From an uncultured Gammaproteobacteria bacterium (lineage in GTDB: Bacteria; Pseudomonadota; Gammaproteobacteria; Eutrophobiales; Eutrophobiaceae): a stretch of 64,000 nucleotides of DNA. Each line of letters begins with the position of its first letter. The first letter of the stretch is position 1. Of the stretch, positions 18,008 through 26,374 are shown piece by piece. A program made the translations under genes and the position numbers. The notes below the pieces were generated by a model that did no database searches, was not told where the DNA came from, and saw only the letters and a list, made by a program, of their open reading frames with translations. The stretch covers positions 1,426,001-1,490,000 of the forward strand of contig OY282354.1 in the NCBI GenBank assembly GCA_958295485.1, read 5' to 3'.

Positions 18008-20383
18008 TTAGAAGAAGCTGTACTTCAGGGAGACCGACCACTCAAAGGGTCGTCCGTAAACCCGCTCCGTATAAGACGCCCCCGTGGCAAAGGCTGAATT
18101 ACCGGTGATTATGTACCTTTCATCCGCGATGTTACGGAAAGCCAATACCGCCTCCCACTGAGCGTCGTTGGTCTCCAACGTCACGGCGGCATTGAGGAGG
18201 TGGTACTCATCCTGGAACAGTTGCGGTGTATTCACCGCGTTGTTGTACTGTTCGCCGTGGAATGACCAGTCCAGCCGCGGCGTCAACGTCCCCCAGTCAT
18301 CAAGGTCGAATGTGTAAGCGACTCCCAGGGCGGAACTGAGTTCCGGGGTATTGACCAGTTTGTAATCGGGGAATATCGGCGTTGGATTATTAATGACCTT
18401 GTCACTCAGTTCTTCATATCCGGCATTGATATAACCCAGCGCAAAAGTGATGAACCAGCGGTCCGTGGGCGCCCAGGTCAATTCCGCTTCGGCGCCTTCA
18501 ATATCAGCCGAGCCGCCGTTGAACGTAATCGGGTTGACCGTTTCCCGGATGACGATCTGCAGGTTGTCGTAGTCGGTATGAAACAACGCCAGGTTCAGGT
18601 GCAGGCGGTTATCGAACCATTCGGATTTCAGGCCGATCTCGTAGCTGCTTACCTTTTCCGGGTCGAACGTGCTGGGTTCGCCACTAAGGGGCGCGGCGGC
18701 AAATCGCTGGTCAAAGCCGCCGCTCTTGAAGCCTTCGGAGAAAGTGACGTAGGTCCTGAGTTCATCGGTCCAATTATAGGCAAGGTTGAATATCAGGGTG
18801 AAATCATCAAACTCCTCATCAAATTCCCGGAATGGCAACATGCGCTGTCCGAATCTCAAGGGGCCGCGGCTGGAAAGGTAAATGCCCGCCAGTAAAGGCC
18901 AGGTCGGACCGAAGATACTGTCCCGTCCCTGGGAAGCATCGCCTGTGGCGTACTGGTCCGGCTTATAGCGTTTTTTGTCCACCGTATAGCGTCCGCCGAT
19001 AGTCAGGGCGAAGTTATCGGTGAAATCATTGGTAACATGGAAAAATCCCGCCAGTGATTCATTATCATAAAAACCGCCGCTGTTGAATGACCCTGTCGGC
19101 AGTATTACCGAGCTGGGGTTGTTGCCGTCTTCCTGAAAGTAATAAAAACCGAGTAACCAATTCAAATGCTTATCAAGAGCGACGCCACTCAGCTGTATTT
19201 CCTGGCTGGTTTGTCCATGATCATAGTAAATTGAGGTGGCTAAAATATTCGCCGGGGTATTATCGGCGTCACGGGATGCTTCCATTTCCATCTCGCGATA
19301 ACCGGTGATGGATTTGATGGTGAGCCAGTCGTTCACTTCCCACTTCAACTCACCACTTATGCCCCAGACGTCCAGGTTGGAAAAGACCGGGAAGGTGCCT
19401 TCCGAGGTATACGGCCCGGCGAGCGTATCCGGACCGTAACAGCCGGGCGCGCCACCGGCGCCTGCTCCCGGCGGCGGAAACGTAGGCGGCCCGCTGGCGG
19501 GAAAATCGGGATTAACTCTAACTGTGGCGCAACTCTCCAGCAGACCGTTTCCATAGGTCCCGAATGCCATTTTATCGTTCACCCCGGCGGACACCGTCGG
19601 GGCGCCGTTCTCGCGGATGCGGGTATAATCAAAAGTCATGTATGCTTCAAAGTCATCAGTGGCCTCCCACAGCAACGAGCCCCTGACGGACTCGCTGTCA
19701 TCGTCACCGGTCTTGTTGCCGGCATGGATGCGTTTGACGTATCCATCCCGGTCTCGATAGGCAAAGGCAATGTTGCCGAACAGGTTGTCGGATAAGGGGG
19801 CATTCAATTTTGCGGTAACGTTTACCATATCGTCATCGCCAAAACGGCCTTGCAGGTAACCGCTGAATTCATCAGTCGGCCGTTTCGAATGTATTACGAC
19901 GGCGCCGCCTATGGTGTTCCGGCCAAACAGGGTGCCTTGCGGCCCCCGGAGAATTTCAACGCGCTCCACGTCTAAAAAGTCCAGTACATTGCCTACTGAG
20001 CGGGCCATATAAATTCCATCTATATACAGTCCCACCCCGGGGTCGGTAACCGGGGTGAAGTCGGTCTGGCCTATGCCGCGGATGAATATCTGCGCCGCAG
20101 AACTGGAGCCTGAAGAGGGGGCGGACGAATCAAAGGTGAGGTTTGGCGTGATGTTGCCAAGCTGGTCGGAAGAGGTAACCTGACGATATTGCAACTCCTG
20201 CGCAGTGAAAGCCGACACGGCTACCGGGGTGTCTTGCAGATTCTCTTCCCGTTTCCTGGCGGTGACGACGACTTCCTCAATGACAAAGCCGGAGTCCGGG
20301 GCAGGTTGGGCCTGGCCGGCCGAAAGCGCCAGGGATATTCCCAGGCATAACAATATCCTGTGGAAACAGTTTACCGGAATCAT
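18008..20383 (-). CDS. TonB-dependent outer-membrane receptor
   Basis: Outer-membrane active-transport channel. Start ATG 20383 gives a signal peptide (MIPVNCFHRILLCLGISLALSAGQAQ), a TonB box in VIEEVVVTARKRE, the plug domain (TPVAVSAFTAQELQYRQV ... FIRGIGQTDFTPVTDPGVGLYIDG ... VERVEILRGPQGTLFGRNTIGGAV) and a long beta-barrel ending in WSVSLKYSFF with terminal aromatic residues. About 791 residues. The substrate cannot be read; this sub-type is common in degraders of plant and aromatic compounds, and oxygenase genes are nearby. A 14-G run lies 4 nt before the ATG, in frame with an upstream open stretch to 20485, so expression may be phase-variable. Confidence 0.92.
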   Translation of the reverse strand: MIPVNCFHRILLCLGISLALSAGQAQPAPDSGFVIEEVVVTARKREENLQDTPVAVSAFTAQELQYRQVTSSDQLGNITPNLTFDSSAPSSGSSSAAQIFIRGIGQTDFTPVTDPGVGLYIDGIYMARSVGNVLDFLDVERVEILRGPQGTLFGRNTIGGAVVIHSKRPTDEFSGYLQGRFGDDDMVNVTAKLNAPLSDNLFGNIAFAYRDRDGYVKRIHAGNKTGDDDSESVRGSLLWEATDDFEAYMTFDYTRIRENGAPTVSAGVNDKMAFGTYGNGLLESCATVRVNPDFPASGPPTFPPPGAGAGGAPGCYGPDTLAGPYTSEGTFPVFSNLDVWGISGELKWEVNDWLTIKSITGYREMEMEASRDADNTPANILATSIYYDHGQTSQEIQLSGVALDKHLNWLLGFYYFQEDGNNPSSVILPTGSFNSGGFYDNESLAGFFHVTNDFTDNFALTIGGRYTVDKKRYKPDQYATGDASQGRDSIFGPTWPLLAGIYLSSRGPLRFGQRMLPFREFDEEFDDFTLIFNLAYNWTDELRTYVTFSEGFKSGGFDQRFAAAPLSGEPSTFDPEKVSSYEIGLKSEWFDNRLHLNLALFHTDYDNLQIVIRETVNPITFNGGSADIEGAEAELTWAPTDRWFITFALGYINAGYEELSDKVINNPTPIFPDYKLVNTPELSSALGVAYTFDLDDWGTLTPRLDWSFHGEQYNNAVNTPQLFQDEYHLLNAAVTLETNDAQWEAVLAFRNIADERYIITGNSAFATGASYTERVYGRPFEWSVSLKYSFF

Positions 20384-20387
20384 GCTG

Positions 20388-20401
20388 CCCCCCCCCCCCC
20401 C
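20388..20401 (-). promoter_or_regulatory. Homopolymeric G14 tract immediately upstream of the TonB-receptor start
   Basis: Fourteen consecutive C on the given strand (G on the coding strand), separated from the receptor ATG by only CAGC. It occupies the Shine-Dalgarno position. Such tracts change length by slipped-strand mispairing, which would alter initiation or the frame of an upstream start. The count could also be affected by sequencing error. Confidence 0.75.
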
Positions 20402-20511
20402 ATAAGTGAGTTGCCGTTTTTCAATGATTTTGCTTAAGAAAGCCAAGTGTTCCTCTCGTACATCCATCGCTTCAACATAAAACATTGCAGGGGGTTTTGC
20501 AATATATTGTC

Positions 20512-20691
20512 TTGGTTCAATATCAGGGCAAACGCATACTTTCGCATGAAAGCTCTTCCTCCTCTATTCCAACCGCCATTATCCCCGCTCTCACCGGCAT
20601 TCCCCCTGTTTCACCGAGCGCTCCGAATAGCCAGACAGGTCTGCTTTTAGAGAATCCGGCAAAAGTATGCTCTTGCCCTGATTGAACCAGG
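20512..20691. repeat. 180-bp element with about 30-nt inverted ends
   Basis: Left arm ttggttcaatatcagggc plus aaacgcatacttt (20512-20543) is matched by the reverse complement of gcaaaagtatgctcttgccc plus tgattgaaccagg (20659-20691), with a 2-nt gap. A 70-residue open frame on the minus strand inside it has no recognisable motif and is not called. It looks like a second, unrelated MITE-type element. It occupies part of the 509-bp gap between the receptor and the flavin monooxygenase. Confidence 0.6.
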
Positions 20692-20785
20692 ACCTGAAGA
20701 AGGCTTGTCCGCTGGAGTTTGGTATAATCGGCCACGGTTGTTATTGTACCTGCAAAACTGACGGCAAAAAGACCAGTGAGGGGGC

Positions 20786-20850
20786 GTCCGGCGCAGTTTG
20801 TGCCGGCAGTGAAGTGATATGATCACGGTAACTTATTGATAGCAAGGAAT
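20786..20850 (+). repeat. Upstream repeat copy 1, shared with the thiolase promoter region
   Basis: A 65-nt block starting gtccggcgcagtttgtgccgg and containing gtgatatgatcacggtaact aligns with 31413-31476 at roughly three quarters of positions. Each copy lies upstream of a metabolic gene start and contains a TATAAT-like -10. A weaker match (atatagaatcacggtaaa) is in the promoter at about 59138. The shared block may be a mobile promoter-bearing sequence or a regulatory site. Confidence 0.5.
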
Positions 20851-20870
20851 GTTCCATTGATGACAAGCGA

Positions 20871-20888
20871 ATTGGTGAAGTATGCAGG
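20871..20888 (+). repeat. Solo right end of the dispersed inverted-repeat family at the monooxygenase start
   Basis: attggtgaagtatgcagg agrees with the right-end consensus ATTGGTGARATATGCGGG. It ends 4 nt before the ATG at 20893, and its AGG is the only Shine-Dalgarno-like sequence for that gene. Confidence 0.6.
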
Positions 20889-20892
20889 TTAA

Positions 20893-22146
20893 ATGCATAT
20901 CCTGATAGTTGGCGCCGGCATAGGTGGGTTGACCGCCGCGCTGAGTTTACAGAAAATCGGCCTGGAGGCAACTGTCTTCGAAAGCGTGGCAAACCTCAGG
21001 CCCCTTGGCGTGGGGATAAATATCCTGCCTAATGCCTCGCGGGAATTGATTGCCCTTGGTCTTCAGCCATCCCTGGATAAGTTTGCCATCCGCACCCGTT
21101 CCATGAATTATTTTTCTCGTCGGGGCAAGCTGGCAATCAGTGTTCCCTGTGGCGAATATGCCGGTTATAACTGGCCCCAGTACTCCCTGCACCGCGGAGA
21201 ATTGCACAGGCTGTTGCTTGAGACATTCAAACAACGCGCAGGCGCGGACAGGGTCGTAACCGGTCATCGACTTGCCGGTTTCGAGCAAAATAAAAATACA
21301 GTCACCGCAAATTTTGTCGCCCCGTCATCGGGGAAACCGATAGCTGATGTAACCGGCGACCTGTTAATCGGCGCAGATGGATTGCATTCCATAACCAGGA
21401 GGTGTTTGTATCCCGATGAAGGCGCCCCGGTTTATGCCGGCATGGTATGTTTTCGAGGGGCTGTGGAGGGGCCACCCTGTATCGATGGTGAATCCATGAT
21501 CATTTGTGGTGACAAACGCCTGCGACTGGTGTCGTATCCCATTTCCAAAACCCGCCAGGAACAAGGCCGTAGCCAGATAAACTGGATCGCTGCGGTTCCT
21601 TTTAATACGGACAAGCCACAGGAAGAAGATTGGAACAAACTGGCCGAGCCTGAAAAGCTGATTGAACTCTATGGGGATTGGCAGTTTGACTGGTTGAAAG
21701 TTCCAGACCTTATCTCTGCAACCCGACAGATATTTGAATTCCCGATATATGATCGGGACCCACTGAAACAATGGACATTTGGCAGGGTAACATTACTGGG
21801 CGATGCGGCGCACCCCCTGGTCCCCGTGAGCTCAAGTGGCGCCGTGCAAGCCATAATCGACGGCAGGGCGCTGGCCTGTGCTTTAGGCAAACACAATGAT
21901 CCTTTGGCAGGTTTGCAGGCCTATGAAGCCGACAGGTTGAAAAAGGCTAATCAGCTAGTGCTGGCCAGCCGCAAAAATGGTCCCGATGAAGTGCTGGAGA
22001 TTGTCAGAAATGAATGCCCTGAGGATGCGGAGGCAATTCACGATTATGTTTCCAGGGACAGACTGCAATCTGTCATCGATGAATTCAAGGAACGAGCGGG
22101 TTTTGGTACTGAAGCGCTGAACAACAGTCCGTCCTATACGTTCTGA
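20893..22146 (+). CDS. FAD-dependent monooxygenase
   Basis: A class A flavoprotein hydroxylase of the UbiH / salicylate-hydroxylase type. N-terminal Rossmann motif MHILIVGAGIGGLTAALSLQKIGLEATVFE binds FAD; LLIGADGLHSITRR is the DG motif; the second FAD motif is GRVTLLGDAAHPLVPVSSSGAVQAIIDGRALA. 417 residues, normal. Substrate unknown; the following genes encode a Rieske ring-hydroxylating dioxygenase, so the cluster probably acts on an aromatic acid. Translation signals appear to come from the repeat end just upstream. Confidence 0.88.
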   Translation: MHILIVGAGIGGLTAALSLQKIGLEATVFESVANLRPLGVGINILPNASRELIALGLQPSLDKFAIRTRSMNYFSRRGKLAISVPCGEYAGYNWPQYSLHRGELHRLLLETFKQRAGADRVVTGHRLAGFEQNKNTVTANFVAPSSGKPIADVTGDLLIGADGLHSITRRCLYPDEGAPVYAGMVCFRGAVEGPPCIDGESMIICGDKRLRLVSYPISKTRQEQGRSQINWIAAVPFNTDKPQEEDWNKLAEPEKLIELYGDWQFDWLKVPDLISATRQIFEFPIYDRDPLKQWTFGRVTLLGDAAHPLVPVSSSGAVQAIIDGRALACALGKHNDPLAGLQAYEADRLKKANQLVLASRKNGPDEVLEIVRNECPEDAEAIHDYVSRDRLQSVIDEFKERAGFGTEALNNSPSYTF

Positions 22147-22246
22147 CTTCTATCGGAACATGAGACGGACAGGATGAATAAGGCGTGGAAAAGGCACAGG
22201 TTTATTATGCAACGGGCGAGCGTCACCCACGCCGCGTGGGGACAGG

Positions 22247-22263
22247 ATTGGTGAATTATGCAG
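22247..22263 (+). repeat. Solo right end overlapping the dioxygenase alpha start codon
   Basis: attggtgaattatgcag matches the repeat-family right end, and the ATG of the dioxygenase gene (22258) is the ATG inside the repeat. No other good Shine-Dalgarno sequence precedes it. The 111-nt gap upstream shows no other feature. Confidence 0.55.
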
Positions 22264-23565
22264 ATTCGATCCCTGGTTGAACCCGCCCGCGTGCGCCGCG
22301 AGGTGTATACCAGTGAGGATGTTTTCGCGCTGGAAATGGAGCGAATTTGGGGCAGGGCATGGCTATACGTCGGACACGAGAGCCAGGTTAAATCCCCCGG
22401 GGATTACATCACTACGACCATGGGGCTGACACCCGTCGTCATGGTCAGGGACGCAAGGAGTGGCGCTATAAACGTGTTGGTGAACAGGTGCGGGCACCGG
22501 GGGGCGATGGTCTGTGAAGCCCGGACCGGCAGTATCGACAAGGGCGTATTCAGGTGTCCTTACCATGGCTGGACGTTCAGGGCTGACGGTTCATTACGTT
22601 CACAGCCGAGTCCCGCCGGCTATAAGGATGTTGGTTTCGATAAGAACAATCCTGCATTCGGCATGCCCGGGGTTCCCAGGGTCGAGAAGTACCGGGGATT
22701 TATTTTCGCTTCCCTTGCCAGGGTGGGGCCTGACCTGAAAACTTTCCTCGGCGAGATACGTGAAACCATAGATAACATGGTTGATCGCGCCCCTGGAGGT
22801 GAAGTTGAAGTTACCGGAAAAGTCGGCCATCGTTTTCGCCATCCCGCCAACTGGAAGTTCTTTACCGAAAATTTGCATGACGCCATGCACCCCATGGTGG
22901 CCCATGCCGGCACCAGCGCTGCCGTTCGGCAATACCTGGAGCAACTTTCGCAGGCTCATGGGCCGGTTCCGGAAGCAGAGGTGATAGCCCCCTTTGGAGG
23001 TTCCTATGATTTTTTTGACGATATGGGTTTTGTCGGACTTCCACGGGGTCATGCCTACATGGGAGGTAAAAAAAGCATTTTCAGTCATTATGAGGTCTAC
23101 CCGGACTACCTGAAAAGCATGGAAGAGGCACACGGAAAAGAACGTACAAAAGAAATACTCTCATTTAACCGGCACAACAGCCTCATCTATCCATCCTGTA
23201 CGGTACGCGACAACATCCAATCCATCCGCGTTGTCATACCTGTCTCGGTGAATGAAACGATTATCGAGTCCTGGACTTTCGCGCTCAAGGGCGCGCCGCC
23301 AAATATGCTGGAGCGGACTTTGCGTTACTCCCGCCTGGTTAATTCCCCCGCCTCGATGGTCGGGCCGGACGACGTGAATTGCTACGTTCGCATACAGCAA
23401 AGCGCGGCATCAGGCGCGATTGAATGGATAGACATGCGCCGGCATTTCGGCAGGGAGGTTCAGGATGGAGCAAGGACAACGGCCACAGGCACCAGTGACC
23501 TGGCATTGCGCAATCAATACACCGCCTGGCTTGAATACATGACCGATACGGGAGAACGATCGTGA
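22258..23565 (+). CDS. Rieske aromatic ring-hydroxylating dioxygenase, alpha subunit
   Basis: Catalytic subunit that inserts both atoms of O2 into an aromatic ring. The Rieske [2Fe-2S] ligands are C78 and H80 (CGH) with C100 and H103 (CPYH). The mononuclear iron triad is seen in ENLHDAMHPMVAH as H211 and H216, with D208 as the bridging aspartate; the distal Asp ligand was not located by eye. 435 residues, the family length. The beta subunit follows after 67 nt. No ferredoxin or reductase partner is encoded nearby, so electrons must come from elsewhere. The substrate class cannot be assigned from sequence alone. Confidence 0.92.
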   Translation: MQIRSLVEPARVRREVYTSEDVFALEMERIWGRAWLYVGHESQVKSPGDYITTTMGLTPVVMVRDARSGAINVLVNRCGHRGAMVCEARTGSIDKGVFRCPYHGWTFRADGSLRSQPSPAGYKDVGFDKNNPAFGMPGVPRVEKYRGFIFASLARVGPDLKTFLGEIRETIDNMVDRAPGGEVEVTGKVGHRFRHPANWKFFTENLHDAMHPMVAHAGTSAAVRQYLEQLSQAHGPVPEAEVIAPFGGSYDFFDDMGFVGLPRGHAYMGGKKSIFSHYEVYPDYLKSMEEAHGKERTKEILSFNRHNSLIYPSCTVRDNIQSIRVVIPVSVNETIIESWTFALKGAPPNMLERTLRYSRLVNSPASMVGPDDVNCYVRIQQSAASGAIEWIDMRRHFGREVQDGARTTATGTSDLALRNQYTAWLEYMTDTGERS

Positions 23566-23632
23566 TTCAATTTGAAATATGCGGGCGCTTGTCGGCCTGC
23601 ATTCGTCATTATCAAGTTGAAAGAGTAGTGGA

Positions 23633-24127
23633 ATGATGCCCCGGGGAATAGACGAAAAATTGAAGGAAGGCATCAAGGCCCTCATTCGGGCTGAAACAAA
23701 ATGTCTGGGCAAGGCCGATTTGGATACATGGATTTCCCTGTTCACGGAAGACGGCTATTACTGGATGCCGCTTGAGCCGGAACAAACCGACCCGGAAAAA
23801 CACGATTCCCTGATTTACGATAACCGCGCGTTGATGGAAATGCGCAAGTTCAACCTGGGCAATCCCTTATCGCCATCCATGCAGCATAAAGTACGCTCTG
23901 TTCGTATCCTGTCAGACCTCGAAATAAACAGGCAGGAGAGTCCCGTCGATGAAATAACCGCCAGCGCCAGTGTCATCGCCGTGATACACCACCGGCAACA
24001 GGACTACTTCGCCGGAACCGTCACCTGGCAACTGGCGCAAACCGCTAAGGGACTGAAGATAAAATCCAAACGGGTAGACCTGCTCAATGCCGACGCCCCC
24101 CTGGATAACATCATGATATACATCTGA
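23633..24127 (+). CDS. Aromatic ring-hydroxylating dioxygenase, beta subunit
   Basis: Structural partner of the alpha subunit, with an NTF2-like cone fold. The 164-residue product has the pattern of the family: IRAETKCLGKADLDTWISLFTEDGYYWMPLEPEQTDPEKHDSLIYDNRALMEMR and VRSVRILSDLEI. The 67-nt gap from the alpha gene contains gaaatatgcgggcg, which resembles a repeat right end. The start may be ATG 23633 or the next in-frame position (MMPRG would be out by one codon). Confidence 0.88.
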   Translation: MMPRGIDEKLKEGIKALIRAETKCLGKADLDTWISLFTEDGYYWMPLEPEQTDPEKHDSLIYDNRALMEMRKFNLGNPLSPSMQHKVRSVRILSDLEINRQESPVDEITASASVIAVIHHRQQDYFAGTVTWQLAQTAKGLKIKSKRVDLLNADAPLDNIMIYI

Positions 24128-24271
24128 CCCGCATTCTCATCAGAGGCGCCCACCCTCGCGCCGAATTGTTGCAGCCGACGAACGCCCGCCCCGTTGTTCA
24201 AAAATCTTCCTGACTTCGACGTTTTCCCGCCATGGCATTCATGTTGAGTCAGATGAATTTGGGGCCTGATT
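24128..24271. repeat. Possible decayed copy of the inverted-repeat family
   Basis: cccgcattctcatcagagg begins on the base after the dioxygenase beta stop and resembles the left terminus; tcagatgaatttgggg near 24256-24271 is a weak right end. The spacing (about 144 bp) is close to the 160-bp copy at 49557. The rest of the 187-bp gap to the convergent toxin gene has no other signal. Confidence 0.35.
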
Positions 24272-24314
24272 GCGGCTGGTGTTTATGGGGTTTTGTTTTG
24301 ACAAGAGTCTGAAC

Positions 24315-25142
24315 TCAACCAGCATAATTTTCGATCAAGTAGAGCACTCGTTCATAGGCGTCACGTTTCACCCTGTCCGCTTCATCCGGGTCCGTTATCT
24401 CTAAAAATTCAACAATATGTGCCGAACCGACATGTTCTGGCGATTTGAATTTTTCCGTGAGTATTTCCATTGCTTCTGCCACCAACTTATTACCTTTCAG
24501 CAGGTTGATGGCTTCGACGATTTCAGCCATGCCTCCCTGGAAATGCTGCAAACAATAATAAATATCATAAGGATCTTTTTGTTTGGAACGGTCACGCATG
24601 GCCATGGCCTTCATTACAATGAAAGGCACAATGCCGGCAATTTGGATAGTTGCTGAGTCTTTTCCGCCACCGGGTAACTTACCGGTTATCTTTATATGCA
24701 CAGGGTCATCAAAGGCAATATCAGCGCCGCGTGCTTTACGTGGGCGAATATCCTGTATTTTTTGTGTGCGGCGATTTTTCCCGGTACCGCCGTATTCACC
24801 TGAAAGCAAATCAACCTGCACAATGATTTCATCTTCATCCAGCACAATCGTGCGCCGGTATATAAATGGTTGCTCTGTGTCTCGTCGGTAATCATGCTTG
24901 ATGAGCAATTCATGAATCGTTCGATAACCAGGTTCATCGAAGCGACGATGGTCCAAGGCAATATCGACATCCGTTGAACCAATATGGAGTTCCCCCACAC
25001 CAGTTATCAGATACTTTGGAACCAGTCCCCCAATCAAAACAATGTTATCGCGGTATTCGCCTAGTACCTGCACAATTTCCAACAATACGGACTCGGCCGC
25101 TTGCGCCGCCAATTGGGAATAGGTGGTTTTCGTTACTGCCAT
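24315..25142 (-). CDS. AbiEii-like nucleotidyltransferase toxin
   Basis: A 275-residue nucleotidyltransferase-fold protein. It shows the polymerase-beta-type signature with GG at 38-39 (VLIGGLVPKYL) and the metal-binding pair D58-x-D60 (STDVDIAL), followed by IQVDLLSGEYGG and a helical C-terminus. AbiEii toxins of type IV toxin-antitoxin systems modify tRNA or rRNA 3' ends (family knowledge). Its ATG overlaps the end of the upstream gene by 10 nt, so the two are translationally coupled. Its partner is the AbiEi-like antitoxin. Activity and target are inferred. Confidence 0.75.
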   Translation of the reverse strand: MAVTKTTYSQLAAQAAESVLLEIVQVLGEYRDNIVLIGGLVPKYLITGVGELHIGSTDVDIALDHRRFDEPGYRTIHELLIKHDYRRDTEQPFIYRRTIVLDEDEIIVQVDLLSGEYGGTGKNRRTQKIQDIRPRKARGADIAFDDPVHIKITGKLPGGGKDSATIQIAGIVPFIVMKAMAMRDRSKQKDPYDIYYCLQHFQGGMAEIVEAINLLKGNKLVAEAMEILTEKFKSPEHVGSAHIVEFLEITDPDEADRVKRDAYERVLYLIENYAG

Positions 25143-26191
25143 AATGGTTTAACTTCCTGTTCAAACAGAGCTTCGGCTGCTTCTTCCCCTCTCGCCTTTT
25201 CATCTTTCAGGTCGAGATAACATTGAATAGCCGAAACAACAGTTTGCCCGCGTATTTTCCGGCATCCATGGTAGACGCCTTCATCGTAAGGCGTAATAAT
25301 TTTGATATTGGCGCCGGACGTCACCGGCTTGAATGGTAAACCTTGAAAGTTTTTTGCATCCATGTCGTCCATATAAACCGCCACGGTTTTATACGTCGTA
25401 AACGGGGCATATCGCGCGGCGCCCGAAAACCCCGTGAGTGCATATCGAGTCTGCGTTCGGTTACAAACGGCCTCGATGGTTGCTTCTATCTGCCCTGTCG
25501 TGTCGATGTTATAGAACCCGAGCGACGAATTGCGATCTGGCTGATATTCGGCCAGCCATGCTTCAAGCAGTTGTAAAGGCCCGGTCAGTTTTATTCCCTG
25601 TTTTTGATCCTGTATCCATTCGCGTTCCAACAATAAGTTGCGAACATTGGAAACTTGTCCGATGCCGACCTCCGCTGTTTCGGCGAGCTCCACTGTTGAC
25701 CACTGTCGCCCTGGTTCGTGCAGCAAGACGCGCAATATCCGTTCGGCTTTCGGCTTGAACAGGGATTTCATTTTACGTTTTACACCAGGAAGATTTGGAT
25801 TTCCACTCACTTCGATAAATATCGGGTCGAAATTTAACCAACAATTACCCACGAAGTTGATATAGCTAATGCCGCTATTCTTGCAAATCTCTGCCGAGAC
25901 ATCGGAGATATAAGGCGCGGCAAACACACCGTAGATACCAGACCGATTTTGCTGTAGCGCCATTAACCGGTTCACGGCGGCACGCGCCGGACGCGGTTGC
26001 CCGGACGTTCCGACCTCAACCAACAGGATTTTCCTGTCATCCTGCTTCCGAAACGAAACATGAAGATCAGCCTTATACTTCTCAGTAAAGGGTTCCAGGT
26101 CTATCCGAATATCCGTCACCCCCGGAATCTTTTGCAAAGTCGCTGAAATTACTCGTCTTGCCTCTTCAATGCTATTTTGTCTGTTTTTCAT
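25133..26191 (-). CDS. AbiEi-like antitoxin / winged-helix regulator
   Basis: A 352-residue protein with an N-terminal PD-(D/E)XK-like fold: D42 in ADLHVSFR and E59 in LLVEVGTSG, where the catalytic lysine of ExK is replaced by glycine. Then comes GISYINFVGNCWLNFD, a winged helix around residues 145-195 (KAERILRVLLHEP ... STVELAETAEVGIGQVSNVRNLL), and a C-terminal domain. This layout is typical of long AbiEi-family antitoxins that repress their own promoter. Start ATG 26191 is preferred over TTG 26212. A 7-2-7 palindrome sits 14 nt upstream of the start. Confidence 0.72.
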   Translation of the reverse strand: MKNRQNSIEEARRVISATLQKIPGVTDIRIDLEPFTEKYKADLHVSFRKQDDRKILLVEVGTSGQPRPARAAVNRLMALQQNRSGIYGVFAAPYISDVSAEICKNSGISYINFVGNCWLNFDPIFIEVSGNPNLPGVKRKMKSLFKPKAERILRVLLHEPGRQWSTVELAETAEVGIGQVSNVRNLLLEREWIQDQKQGIKLTGPLQLLEAWLAEYQPDRNSSLGFYNIDTTGQIEATIEAVCNRTQTRYALTGFSGAARYAPFTTYKTVAVYMDDMDAKNFQGLPFKPVTSGANIKIITPYDEGVYHGCRKIRGQTVVSAIQCYLDLKDEKARGEEAAEALFEQEVKPLWQ

Positions 26192-26204
26192 TAAAATAAT
26201 CTTA

Positions 26205-26220
26205 TTCAACAAATGTTGAA
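26205..26220 (-). promoter_or_regulatory. Palindromic operator candidate upstream of the AbiEi-like gene
   Basis: ttcaaca aa tgttgaa: perfect 7-nt inverted arms around two bases, covering the ribosome-binding region of the leftward antitoxin-toxin operon. Autoregulation through such sites is known for AbiEi antitoxins; here it is inference. Confidence 0.55.
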
Positions 26221-26374
26221 AATAGCCTATTTAGTGAAAATATTAAATTAGACAGCCTGTTTCACACAGTATTCTACATAAAAAAACCTTTAACTGATTA
26301 ATTTTTAAATTTTTCTTATAAATATGCAAGATAAATTGCTTCTCTGACTGAATAACCTGATTCACGAAATTATT

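Noticed and set aside
20384..20485. Upstream extension of the TonB receptor (34 residues including a glycine run)
   Set aside because: ATG 20383 begins a normal signal peptide; the extension would bury it. It is kept only as a possible phase-switch region.
20705..20728. Promoter with TTGTCC and TATAAT
   Set aside because: Spacing of 12 nt is too short for a usual sigma-70 promoter.
20523..20735. 70-residue minus-strand frame
   Set aside because: Lies within the 20512-20691 inverted-repeat element and shows no motif.
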